Assembly: GCA_016721765.1 (NCBI GenBank)
Contig: JADKHO010000002.1
Location: forward strand, 248,001 to 312,000
Direction: 5' to 3'
Origin: Bacteroidota bacterium
Lineage (GTDB): Bacteria > Bacteroidota > Bacteroidia > UBA4408
Length of the DNA stretch: 64,000 nucleotides
Below the pieces are notes generated by a model, which was not told where the DNA came from, made no database searches, and was given only the letters and a program-made list of their open reading frames with translations. Made by a program: the position numbers and the translations under genes. Below, piece after piece: positions 41,594-49,155 of the stretch (position 1 is its first letter; each line of letters starts with the position of its first letter).

Positions 41594-42710
41594 CACAAAT
41601 TACGATTGTGCCATAATTGGTGGGGGGTTGGCAGGATTGTGCTTATCCATACAACTTGCACGAGCGAAGCATTCCGTTGTACTTTTTGAAAAAGAAAGCT
41701 ATCCCTTTCATAAAGTTTGTGGAGAATACATTGCCATAGAATCGTGGGATTTTTTGGAAGCTATGGGTGTGCCCTTATCCAAAATGGATTTACCTCGCAT
41801 AAAACAGCTAAAAATTTCTGCACCCAATGGAAATGTTATTGAGCATGATTTGCAAGCGGGTGGTTTTGGAATTAGCCGCTTTACATTGGATGCACTCTTG
41901 GTGGACCTTGCTATAAAAGCAGGTGTAACAGTGTTATCCAAAACTAAGATAGAAGATGTTGCCTTTGTTGAAAATGAGTTTACCTTAAAAACAAAAGAGC
42001 GCAATTATTCAGCAAAACTGGTATGCGGTGCATTTGGTAAAAGAGCCAATATGGATGTGCGCTTGAAAAGAAGTTTTATTGAAAACACCAGTGATTATGT
42101 GGCTGTAAAATACCACGTAAAAGCAAATCTACCGGCCGACAGTATTGAGTTACACAACTTTAAGGATGGCTATTGCGGCATTAGTAAAGTGGATAATGAG
42201 CGTTATTGTTTGTGTTACCTCACCAGCGCAAAAAACCTAAAAGCCAACAACAATAGCATTAAACAGATGGAGAAAAATGTGTTGATGAAAAATCCGTTTT
42301 TAAATAAATATTTCAGCGAGTTTCCATCCCATTATGACAGGCCCTTAGTAATATCCCAAATTAATTTTTCTAAAAAAAACAGTATCGAGAACCATATATT
42401 AATGCTGGGAGATGCTGCAGGATTGATTACTCCGCTATGTGGCAACGGAATGAGTATGGCCATGCATGCATCAAAAATAGCTTTCCGAAATATTGATTTA
42501 TTTTTTTCCGGAAAAATAGCGCGTGAAGCATTAGAACAGAACTATAGTATAGAATGGAAAAGCACTTTTGCCAAAAGAATTAAAGCAGGCAGAATATTGC
42601 AAGGCTTTTTTGGGAATAATTTTATAACGAATTGGGTTATTCGGCTGCTAAAACCCTTTCCAAAGTTGGTTGATAGCCTGGTTGCATTAACGCATGGGAA
42701 GACTTACTAA
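41586..42710 (+). CDS. FAD-dependent oxidoreductase, geranylgeranyl-reductase/halogenase-like
   Basis: The 374-residue protein starts with CAIIGGGLAGLCLSIQLARA, an FAD/NAD-binding motif. It has FEKESYPFHKVCGEYIAIES and, at about residue 275, HILMLGDAAGLITPLCGNGM, the GD motif that contacts FAD ribityl. This places it in the group of geranylgeranyl reductases, PHBH-type monooxygenases and tryptophan halogenases. The KxCGE motif is close to that in Bacteroidetes reductases found with pigment or polyketide genes, but no such genes lie nearby here. The ATG at 41586 overlaps the upstream dehydratase stop by eight bases, indicating a shared transcript. The substrate is unknown. Confidence 0.82.
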   Translation: MASTNYDCAIIGGGLAGLCLSIQLARAKHSVVLFEKESYPFHKVCGEYIAIESWDFLEAMGVPLSKMDLPRIKQLKISAPNGNVIEHDLQAGGFGISRFTLDALLVDLAIKAGVTVLSKTKIEDVAFVENEFTLKTKERNYSAKLVCGAFGKRANMDVRLKRSFIENTSDYVAVKYHVKANLPADSIELHNFKDGYCGISKVDNERYCLCYLTSAKNLKANNNSIKQMEKNVLMKNPFLNKYFSEFPSHYDRPLVISQINFSKKNSIENHILMLGDAAGLITPLCGNGMSMAMHASKIAFRNIDLFFSGKIAREALEQNYSIEWKSTFAKRIKAGRILQGFFGNNFITNWVIRLLKPFPKLVDSLVALTHGKTY

Positions 42711-42721
42711 ATAATAATTCT

Positions 42722-43951
42722 TTATTTACTTATTTTAAATTCAGCATGCTTTGCCAGTGTTCGCATGGCCATGAGTAAACTAATCAAGCAAAGAAATGCA
42801 CCCATTAAAAACGGCGCTCCTGCAAACTTTATGGGACTTGCATCATTGGTGAAATAGGAAAATAGTCCCGTCATTAAAACGGGTCCAATAATAGAAGCAA
42901 TGCTCATTAAACTGGTTAAACCGCCTTGCAACTCTCCTTGTGCATTGGGAGGCACCTGGTTTGAAATTATGCCTTGCAGCGCTGGACCACCTATCCCGCC
43001 AAGGCAATAAGGAATTAAGATGGCAAACATCATCCAACTTTGCGTGGCGTAAGCAAATAGAATAAAGCCAATTAAATTAAGCCCTAAGCCAAAATAAACA
43101 GAACGCTTTTGACCTAACTTTGGATTCACTACACGAATTAAACCACCCTGCACAATTGCCACCATAATGCCCACAAATCCTAAAGAGTAACCCACCATTT
43201 TTTCGTTCCAACCAAATTCTTCCATTGTAAAATAGGTCCAAGTGCTTTGCAAGGCATACCCGGCTACATAAATAAAGAATAAGGAACCTACCAAGCCCAA
43301 CACCACAGGATATAATCTTAAATTTAGCAAGGAACCAATCGGATTGGCGCGTTTCCATTCAAATTCACGGCGGTGAGCCAAATCAAGCGATTCAGGCAGT
43401 ACAAAAAATCCAAATAGGCAATTTAATAAGGATAACGCCGCAGCTGCAAGAAATGGCACACTGGTTCCGTAAGAAACCAATAGTCCGCCAACTACAGGAC
43501 CAATAATAAAACCCAAACCAAAAGCGGCTCCAATCATACCAAAGTTTTGTGCTTTCTTTTCAGGTGTGCTTATATCCGCAATGTATGCAGCTCCTGTGGT
43601 AAAACTAGCACCACATATCCCGGAAATTAAACGTCCTACAAAAAACCAAGCAATGCTTGGAGCAAAGGCCATGAATATATAGTCGATTCCCAATCCAAAA
43701 AGTGAAAAAAGCAAGATGGGTCGGCGTCCAAATTTATCGCTAAGTCCACCCAATACCGGCGAAAACAAAAACTGCATGATGGCATAGGTAAACATTAACC
43801 AGCCCCCATAGCGCGCAGCATCGCTAAGGTTACCGCCAATCATGCCTTGAATTAATTTAGGCAAAACCGGAATAATTATACCAATTCCAATAACATCAAT
43901 AAGCAGGGTAATAAAAATAAAACCAATGGCTGCACCTTTTTTATCCTTCAT
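42722..43951 (-). CDS. MFS transporter, TCR/Tet (DHA1) type
   Basis: The 409-residue protein has 12 hydrophobic segments. It opens with FITLLIDVIGIGIIIPVLPK, typical of the tetracycline-resistance/DHA1 drug-export subfamily. Motif A between TM2 and TM3 reads GGLSDKFGRRPILLFSLFG, and motif C in TM5 is GLGFIIGPVVGGLLV. It is an inner-membrane proton-driven exporter. Close homologues in Bacteroidetes are housekeeping TCR/Tet family proteins, so antibiotic resistance cannot be inferred. It converges on the FAD oxidoreductase gene with an 11-base gap and diverges from the hypothetical gene at 44070. Confidence 0.92.
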   Translation of the reverse strand: MKDKKGAAIGFIFITLLIDVIGIGIIIPVLPKLIQGMIGGNLSDAARYGGWLMFTYAIMQFLFSPVLGGLSDKFGRRPILLFSLFGLGIDYIFMAFAPSIAWFFVGRLISGICGASFTTGAAYIADISTPEKKAQNFGMIGAAFGLGFIIGPVVGGLLVSYGTSVPFLAAAALSLLNCLFGFFVLPESLDLAHRREFEWKRANPIGSLLNLRLYPVVLGLVGSLFFIYVAGYALQSTWTYFTMEEFGWNEKMVGYSLGFVGIMVAIVQGGLIRVVNPKLGQKRSVYFGLGLNLIGFILFAYATQSWMMFAILIPYCLGGIGGPALQGIISNQVPPNAQGELQGGLTSLMSIASIIGPVLMTGLFSYFTNDASPIKFAGAPFLMGAFLCLISLLMAMRTLAKHAEFKISK

Positions 43952-44069
43952 AATTTTTTTTGCAATGATACGATGATTTTCTTTTGTAAGTGCTTAGTAA
44001 AAAAGTTCGCTTCAATACATACAATAAACTTTATCCATTTTAGTTTAGCTAATTACAAAATCCAAAACC

Positions 44070-44939
44070 ATGAAAATAAATCGAATTGGTTTATACGGCT
44101 TGATTTCGCTAATAGCCTTTAAAGAGTGCCAAAGCATGAATATTACAGCTGCGTTAAAACAAAGCTTAGTGAAAACAACTATTATTTGGCAGCGAGCATC
44201 GGAGGAAGAAAGCACCAGTCTGCGACATGGCAATAACTTAGTAGTATCTCTTCAAAACCTGAGTGGAAAAAATTTGGATATAGAAATTCCTGAAGGTTTT
44301 ATGTTTACCGCATCAGACAGCACAAAGCAGAATATGCTTCTAATTACTGCCCTTCAATATAATTTGTTGCCGGGTCAAAGTAGTTCTAAAGCAGCGCATG
44401 GATATTGCTGTGAGGCGCAGGATCTAAGCCCGGGTGAAAAGGATGTATATAAAATAAAAAAGGAAGCATCAGCAGGATTAAAGTTATTAGCGCAATTTGT
44501 GTCGGCCAATAATTTGGAGGGCTACGCAGTGCAGCGGGCTGTGTGGTGTGTATCCGACAGAAATGATTTAGCCACTATTAATTCCACCGATAGTAGTGAG
44601 TTGCGCAAACTAATTGATTTTACAGGTAGTTTGATGCATTATTCAAGGGCCGAAATAAATAAAGCATTTCAGAAATCCACTCAAGGAGGAAAGGAATTCG
44701 AAAAAATTATACGCCTCGAAATACCTGTAAACAGCAACGAAAGCCAAGTTTGGATTGTTATCCATAACATCAATTCCAACAAAGTTCAAACAGTAATGAC
44801 AAAACAAAAACCCGGAAAGGGAATGCTGGTGAAAAATTTTGGCGTATCGAGTATAGACTTAGGCAAAGGCGAATTTACGGTGCGGGTATATTCGACAGAC
44901 CGACCGGTGCAAGAACAAAAATTTAAATTAGACGCCTAA
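44070..44939 (+). CDS. Hypothetical protein
   Basis: The 289-residue protein is not recognised. It opens MKINRIGLYGLISLIAFKEC, a weak signal peptide or lipoprotein-like start (Cys20). The body is mostly beta and polar, with blocks such as VVSLQNLSGKNLDIEIPEGF, AAHGYCCEAQDLSPGEKDVY and LKLLAQFVSANNLEGYAVQR, then AVWCVSDRNDLATINSTDSS. No transmembrane segment follows the N-terminus. Two Cys in YCCEA and one in WCVSD could pair. The distribution of hydrophobics and the C-terminal FTVRVYSTDRPVQEQKFKL suggest a periplasmic domain of Ig-like or beta-sandwich type. It lies 57 bases before hbd on the same strand, but hbd has its own promoter candidate. Confidence 0.7.
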   Translation: MKINRIGLYGLISLIAFKECQSMNITAALKQSLVKTTIIWQRASEEESTSLRHGNNLVVSLQNLSGKNLDIEIPEGFMFTASDSTKQNMLLITALQYNLLPGQSSSKAAHGYCCEAQDLSPGEKDVYKIKKEASAGLKLLAQFVSANNLEGYAVQRAVWCVSDRNDLATINSTDSSELRKLIDFTGSLMHYSRAEINKAFQKSTQGGKEFEKIIRLEIPVNSNESQVWIVIHNINSNKVQTVMTKQKPGKGMLVKNFGVSSIDLGKGEFTVRVYSTDRPVQEQKFKLDA

Positions 44940-44941
44940 TT

Positions 44942-44968
44942 TTGCCTTCAACCAATCAATTATTTTTG
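44942..44968 (+). promoter_or_regulatory. Promoter TTG-N16-TATTTTTG before hbd
   Basis: TTG at 44942-44944 precedes an exact -7 element TATTTTTG at 44961-44968 by 16 bases, slightly shorter than usual. The -7 lies 28 bases before the hbd ATG. Confidence 0.5.
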
Positions 44969-44996
44969 GATATTTGAGCCCTCAAAACTCCAAAAA

Positions 44997-45887
44997 ATGA
45001 AACATATTTCGGTAATTGGTTCTGGAACAATGGGCAATGGTATTGCGCATACCTTCGCTCAAAATGGCTACACAGTTAGTCTCGTGGATATTTCTCAGGA
45101 TGCCTTAAATAAGGCGGTTGAAACGATTGGTAAAAATCTTGACCGCATGATTGCGAAAGGAACAATTGCTGAGGCAGAAAAAACGTCAACACTCGCTAAT
45201 ATCAAAACGTATACAACTTTGCAAGATGGTGTTAAGGACGCAGATTTAGTGGTAGAAGCAGCAACTGAAAACCTTGACATTAAACTAAAACTTTTCCGTG
45301 ATTTAGACAGTTTTTGTAAGCCTGCAGCCATTTTATCGAGCAATACTTCATCTATCTCAATAACTAAAATAGCTTCCGTTACCAAGCGTCCCGAGAAGGT
45401 GATTGGCATGCATTTTATGAATCCGGTGCCTTTAATGAAATTGGTGGAAGTAATACGTGGTTATTCCACTTCCGCAGAAGTAACAACACTTATCATGGAA
45501 ACTTCTCGGAAATTGAATAAGATTCCCGTGGAAGTGAACGACTATCCGGGCTTTGTGGCCAATCGCATTTTAATGCCGATGATTAATGAAGCAATAATTT
45601 CATTGTTTGAAGGCGTTGCCGGCGTTGAAGAAATTGACAATGTTATGAAATTAGGAATGGCACATCCTATGGGACCACTTCAATTAGCTGATTTTATTGG
45701 TTTAGATGTGTGTCTTTCAATATTAAACGTATTGCACAGTGGTTTTGGAAATCCAAAGTATGCACCTTGTCCTTTGTTAGTAAACATGGTTACCGCAGGA
45801 AATATGGGAGTTAAATCCGGACAAGGATTTTATACTTACACCAAGGGCAGTAAGGAGTTAGTTGTGGCACCTTCGTTTAAGAAGTAA
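44997..45887 (+). CDS. hbd: 3-hydroxybutyryl-CoA dehydrogenase
   Basis: The enzyme interconverts acetoacetyl-CoA and 3-hydroxybutyryl-CoA with NAD(H), in fatty-acid degradation or C4 metabolism. The 296-residue protein has the Rossmann motif VIGSGTMGNGIAHTFAQNGY with GSGTMG at 8-13, then LVVEAATENLDIKLKLFRDL and ILSSNTSSISITKIA. VIGMHFMNPVPLMKLVEVI carries the catalytic His near 138. The C-terminal domain has VANRILMPMINEAI and AHPMGPLQLADFIGLDVCL, typical of single-domain short dehydrogenases. It is complete and converges on the acyl-CoA reductase gene. Confidence 0.95.
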   Translation: MKHISVIGSGTMGNGIAHTFAQNGYTVSLVDISQDALNKAVETIGKNLDRMIAKGTIAEAEKTSTLANIKTYTTLQDGVKDADLVVEAATENLDIKLKLFRDLDSFCKPAAILSSNTSSISITKIASVTKRPEKVIGMHFMNPVPLMKLVEVIRGYSTSAEVTTLIMETSRKLNKIPVEVNDYPGFVANRILMPMINEAIISLFEGVAGVEEIDNVMKLGMAHPMGPLQLADFIGLDVCLSILNVLHSGFGNPKYAPCPLLVNMVTAGNMGVKSGQGFYTYTKGSKELVVAPSFKK

Positions 45888-45903
45888 TCACTTGATTTTC
45901 TTA

Positions 45904-46980
45904 CTATTTGAGATCAAGTAAAAACTTAATTGTATCCACATTATCGGCATAATCCCAAAGCTCCGGCTGTTGCGCTTTTCCAAAGGGAATTCGATTATTA
46001 ATATCAGGAATTGCGGATACAATGCATTGAATTTTTGAAGCATCTTCAGCAAACCGATTGTTTAAAGCAGCAATATCCTCGTAATACTCATAAAAAATAA
46101 CCGCTACCGGAGAGGCATATTCCTCGCTCTTTACTAAAAATAAAAAACCATTTTCGAGTAAGCCTTCTTTGTCCTTACCCATTAGGTACACCGCTCTATT
46201 GTAGTCGAAGTTATTGGCGTATTTATTATGGTTGATAATTTCTTTGAAAGGAAAAATGGCATTAAAGAATTTATTCATGTCATAGCCTTGCGGGATAAAG
46301 AGTTTGGATACATTTCGGCAGCCCAATCCATAATACGTAAATATATCCTCACCCAGTTTTTGAAGGTCATCCATGCTTTCACTGCCATCGAGGACAGCCA
46401 GTGAATTTCTGTTTTTGCGAATTATATGCGGAATTTTGCCAAAGTAATATTCAAAATAGCGCGCAGTATTTCCACTTCCTGTTGCTATAACTGCTTCACA
46501 ATCGTTTAAACGGTTTTCGGTAAAATTGATAAATGCCGCAAATTCTGGAGCTATGCTACACAAAATCTTTACAAAAAACGGAAGCAATGTTTTATCATCG
46601 CTCGAAAGCTTTATCATTACATGGTTTCCGCTAATGAGTACAGCTAAAAAATCATGAAATCCTACCAAGGGAATATTTCCTGCCAAGACGAGACCTACAT
46701 CTTTAGGGGATTTATTTTCATTCGGGAAATCGTAGGAACCTATCCAGGTTTGAATTTTAGCCTCCTCGAGCATTTTTGCAATTGATACAATTGCCAGTCT
46801 AACATTGCTTTCAGTAAACCAACCATTTTGCAGTTTAACGATTGAAAATAATTCTTGTGCCGCATCAAAATAAAGCGCATTTAAGTTTTTAAACTGTTTA
46901 TCGTTTCGCTTGCCTGTGCCAAGTTGCTGCAGATATAAACCGAGTTGAACAAAGGCATTTGCCCTTTGCTGAATTGTCAT
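45904..46980 (-). CDS. LuxC-family acyl-CoA reductase-like protein
   Basis: The 358-residue protein matches the LuxC-type acyl-CoA reductase fold, an aldehyde-dehydrogenase relative. It has GLVLAGNIPLVGFHDFLAVL (about 93-112), then SGNHVMIKLSSDDKTLLPFF. DCEAVIATGSGNTARYFEYY follows, with GKIPHIIRKNRNSLAVLDGS and the probable catalytic Cys in FTYYGLGCRNVSKLFIP. LuxC reduces acyl-CoA to aldehydes for luciferase, but Bacteroidetes homologues occur without luciferase genes. Here the gene is divergent from a ferredoxin, a pairing that recurs in the phylum. The acyl substrate and the electron donor are unknown. The product may serve lipid or wax metabolism, or detoxification. Confidence 0.85.
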   Translation of the reverse strand: MTIQQRANAFVQLGLYLQQLGTGKRNDKQFKNLNALYFDAAQELFSIVKLQNGWFTESNVRLAIVSIAKMLEEAKIQTWIGSYDFPNENKSPKDVGLVLAGNIPLVGFHDFLAVLISGNHVMIKLSSDDKTLLPFFVKILCSIAPEFAAFINFTENRLNDCEAVIATGSGNTARYFEYYFGKIPHIIRKNRNSLAVLDGSESMDDLQKLGEDIFTYYGLGCRNVSKLFIPQGYDMNKFFNAIFPFKEIINHNKYANNFDYNRAVYLMGKDKEGLLENGFLFLVKSEEYASPVAVIFYEYYEDIAALNNRFAEDASKIQCIVSAIPDINNRIPFGKAQQPELWDYADNVDTIKFLLDLK

Positions 46981-46996
46981 GTGTTGAAAAGTAAAT

Positions 46997-47025
46997 TTGA
47001 ATTTTGTAAATCCTTCTTATATTTG
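46997..47025 (+). promoter_or_regulatory. Promoter TTG-N18-TATATTTG for the ferredoxin
   Basis: TTG at 46997-46999 and TATATTTG at 47018-47025 are both exact, with an 18-base spacer. The promoter lies 43 bases before the ferredoxin ATG, in the 88-bp divergent gap with the LuxC-like gene. Confidence 0.8.
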
Positions 47026-47068
47026 CAAAGTAAAGGCAAAAAAATTAACCAGTATATAAAGCAAATTT

Positions 47069-47416
47069 ATGGCAATTAAAATAACTGAAGAATGTATCAA
47101 TTGCGGGGCTTGCGAGCCGGAATGTCCAAATAACGCAATTTATGAAGGTGGAAACGAATGGCGCTTAGCTGATGGAACAAGTTTAAAAGGCGCGGTTACC
47201 TTGTTGAGCGGCACCAATTTGGATGCAGATGCTCCCCAATCGCCGAAAGCAATGGACGTTTATTATATTGTTAGTGATAAATGTACAGAGTGCGTTGGGT
47301 TTCATGATGAACCACAATGTGCTGCTGTTTGCCCAGTTGACTGCTGTGTAGACGATATGGATGTGCGTGAATCGAAAGAGGATTTATTAGCTAAAAAAGG
47401 ATTTATGCATGTGTAA
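47069..47416 (+). CDS. Ferredoxin with two [4Fe-4S] clusters
   Basis: The 115-residue protein has the motif CINCGACEPECP (Cys9, 12, 15, 19) for a first cluster. CTECVGFHDEPQCAAVCPVDC follows with a long CxxC-x8-CxxxCP spacing for the second, as in Allochromatium-type 2[4Fe-4S] ferredoxins. It is a soluble electron carrier for reductases. Between the motifs, residues 28-70 form an extra loop. It is transcribed from its own strong promoter and ends at a clear terminator, so it is a single-gene unit. It is divergent from the LuxC-like reductase gene. A functional link is possible but not proven. Confidence 0.92.
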   Translation: MAIKITEECINCGACEPECPNNAIYEGGNEWRLADGTSLKGAVTLLSGTNLDADAPQSPKAMDVYYIVSDKCTECVGFHDEPQCAAVCPVDCCVDDMDVRESKEDLLAKKGFMHV

Positions 47417-47437
47417 TTAATCAAATCAAAATACAAG

Positions 47438-47468
47438 AAAGCCATTCTATTTTTGGGATGGCTTTTTT
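47438..47468 (+). terminator. Intrinsic terminator after the ferredoxin gene
   Basis: AAAGCCATTC (47438-47447) pairs with GGATGGCTTT (47456-47465) around an eight-base loop and continues into six Ts (47463-47468). The ATG at 47458 lies in the 3' arm, so it is unlikely to be a start codon. Confidence 0.85.
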
Positions 47469-47475
47469 ATTGCCT

Positions 47476-48309
47476 ATGAAAAATAAACTCATTTTTTTAT
47501 TATTGTTCCTATGGATATCAGCTGCATTTGGGCAAAATGTTGCGCTTTTTGCGTATGAAGATTCAATTATTCGAATGCATCAACAAGTGCTGGAAACAGA
47601 AAACGATTCCGCAAAACTCCTAGTCAATACACGGTTCGGCGCTTTAATTACACGTGCCGCAACTCAGGAAAATTCAATAAATTATCCATTCGACTCGCTT
47701 AAAAGTATTTCCATTTTAACGGCAAGCGATAAATCATTTCGCATTTTTAATTGGGAGCTTGGGCTTTCGGATGGGAATATTAATTATTATGGCATTATCC
47801 AAACACTTAATCGGAAAACAAATCAATACATAATATCCCAGCTTATAGATCAATCAAATAAACTAAAAAAAGCCGAAACAATGGTATTGGAACCCGGCAA
47901 TTGGTATGGTGCACATTATTATAAATTGATTGAAACAACCTATAAAAAAAAGGTAGTGTATACTTTGCTTGGTGCGAATTGGAGCAATGCGCTTGTGCGA
48001 AAAAAAATTATTGAGCCGCTTCAAATTGGGAACGATGCCAAAGCCAAATTTGGCGCAGCTATTTTTCAAACAAAAACGAATGGATTAAAAAGAATTGTTT
48101 TTAATTATTCCTCAGAAGTGAGTATGAGCTTGCGATTCGATGATAACCGGAAACAAATTTTATATGATCACTTAGTACCTAGAAGTCCTGAATTAAAAGG
48201 GCAGTATGAGTTTTATGGTCCGGATATGAGTATTGATGGATTGCATTTTAAAAAAGGAAAATGGCAATTGCTGGAGGATGTGGATGCACGCAATGAAAAG
48301 CGAAAGTAA
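47476..48309 (+). CDS. Secreted hypothetical protein
   Basis: The 277-residue protein has a signal peptide (MKNKLIFLLLFLWISAAFGQ). The mature part has no recognised domain. It begins with a helical segment, EDSIIRMHQQVLETENDSAK, and continues with beta-rich blocks such as FRIFNWELGLSDGNINYYGI. The C-terminus has IVFNYSSEVSMSLRFDDNRK and ILYDHLVPRSPELKGQYEFY. Small proteins of this shape are frequent in Bacteroidetes and have no known function. The start at 47476 is chosen because the upstream ATG at 47458 falls in the terminator of the ferredoxin gene and would weaken the signal peptide. The next gene is gldF, 111 bases on. Confidence 0.75.
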   Translation: MKNKLIFLLLFLWISAAFGQNVALFAYEDSIIRMHQQVLETENDSAKLLVNTRFGALITRAATQENSINYPFDSLKSISILTASDKSFRIFNWELGLSDGNINYYGIIQTLNRKTNQYIISQLIDQSNKLKKAETMVLEPGNWYGAHYYKLIETTYKKKVVYTLLGANWSNALVRKKIIEPLQIGNDAKAKFGAAIFQTKTNGLKRIVFNYSSEVSMSLRFDDNRKQILYDHLVPRSPELKGQYEFYGPDMSIDGLHFKKGKWQLLEDVDARNEKRK

Positions 48310-48420
48310 GCTGCCATGCTTACACCAATTTTTGTTAAAAGCTCCTAGTTCAAAAATTCCCTAGTCGATAAACCTTAAAATTCCTTTTCTTTGCGTCGCA
48401 AAAAATCCTAAAAAAAATAG

Positions 48421-49155
48421 ATGTACTCGCTATTAAAAAAAGAAATTCGTAGTTTTTTGAGTTCCTTGATTGGATACATTGTGATTTTTGTATTTCTCTT
48501 GGTGCTCAATTTGTTTTTATGGGTTTTTCCCGGCGATTTCAACATTTTGGATGCCGGCTATTCCAGCATTGATTCGCTGTTTGTGATTGCTCCCTGGGTG
48601 TTTATGTTTTTGATTCCTGCGGTTACCATGCGTTTGTTTGCCGATGAAAAAAAGTCGGGTACGATTGAACTTTTACTTACTCGCCCCTTAACGGATTTAC
48701 AAATAATTCTTTCAAAATATTTTGCAGGTTTATTACTTGTCTTATTTTCCTTGCTTCCCACTTTAGTGTATTATTTTTCGGTTTCACATTTAGGAAATCC
48801 ACCCGGAAACATTGATACCGGAGGCATGTGGGGGTCGTACATTGGTTTGTTATTTTTAGCGGGTGCCTTTGTTGCCATTGGAATATTTGCCTCCAGCATT
48901 TCTGAAAATCAAATAATTTCATTTATAGTGGCGGTATTTTTCTGCTTTATTTTTCATACCGGATTTGATTCTCTAAGTTCCTTAAATGCCTTGCAATCCA
49001 TGCAAGGATTTATTATTAATTTGGGAATAAATGAACATTATATTTCTATGAGTCGCGGGGTTATTGATACACGCGATGTTATTTATTTTTTGAGTTTGAT
49101 TTCGCTGTTTATACTTTTTACTAAAACTACCTTAGAAAGCAGAAAATGGCAATAA
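48421..49155 (+). CDS. gldF: Gliding-motility ABC transporter permease GldF
   Basis: GldF is the membrane subunit of the GldAFG ABC transporter of gliding Bacteroidetes, originally found as essential for gliding in Flavobacterium. The 244-residue protein has six hydrophobic segments, beginning YSLLKKEIRSFLSSLIGYIV. It has the ABC-2 type permease motif RLFADEKKSGTIELLLTRPL near residue 75-95, followed by LTDLQIILSKYFAGLLLVL. The last 10 bases overlap gldG (49146), consistent with translational coupling. The ATPase gene gldA is not in the window. Gliding itself requires many other Gld/Spr proteins, so motility cannot be concluded. Confidence 0.93.
   Translation: MYSLLKKEIRSFLSSLIGYIVIFVFLLVLNLFLWVFPGDFNILDAGYSSIDSLFVIAPWVFMFLIPAVTMRLFADEKKSGTIELLLTRPLTDLQIILSKYFAGLLLVLFSLLPTLVYYFSVSHLGNPPGNIDTGGMWGSYIGLLFLAGAFVAIGIFASSISENQIISFIVAVFFCFIFHTGFDSLSSLNALQSMQGFIINLGINEHYISMSRGVIDTRDVIYFLSLISLFILFTKTTLESRKWQ

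Noticed and set aside
42722..43951. Tetracycline-resistance gene
   Set aside because: The TCR/Tet-type MFS signature is common in ordinary Bacteroidetes transporters; there is no linked resistance or mobile context.
45890..45919. Hairpin ACTTGAT...ATCAAGT between hbd and the LuxC-like gene as a terminator
   Set aside because: It has a long loop and no T-run on either strand, and part of it lies within the reductase coding sequence.
47458..47475. Start at 47458 for the secreted hypothetical protein
   Set aside because: The codon is in the 3' arm of the ferredoxin terminator; 47476 gives a clean signal peptide.
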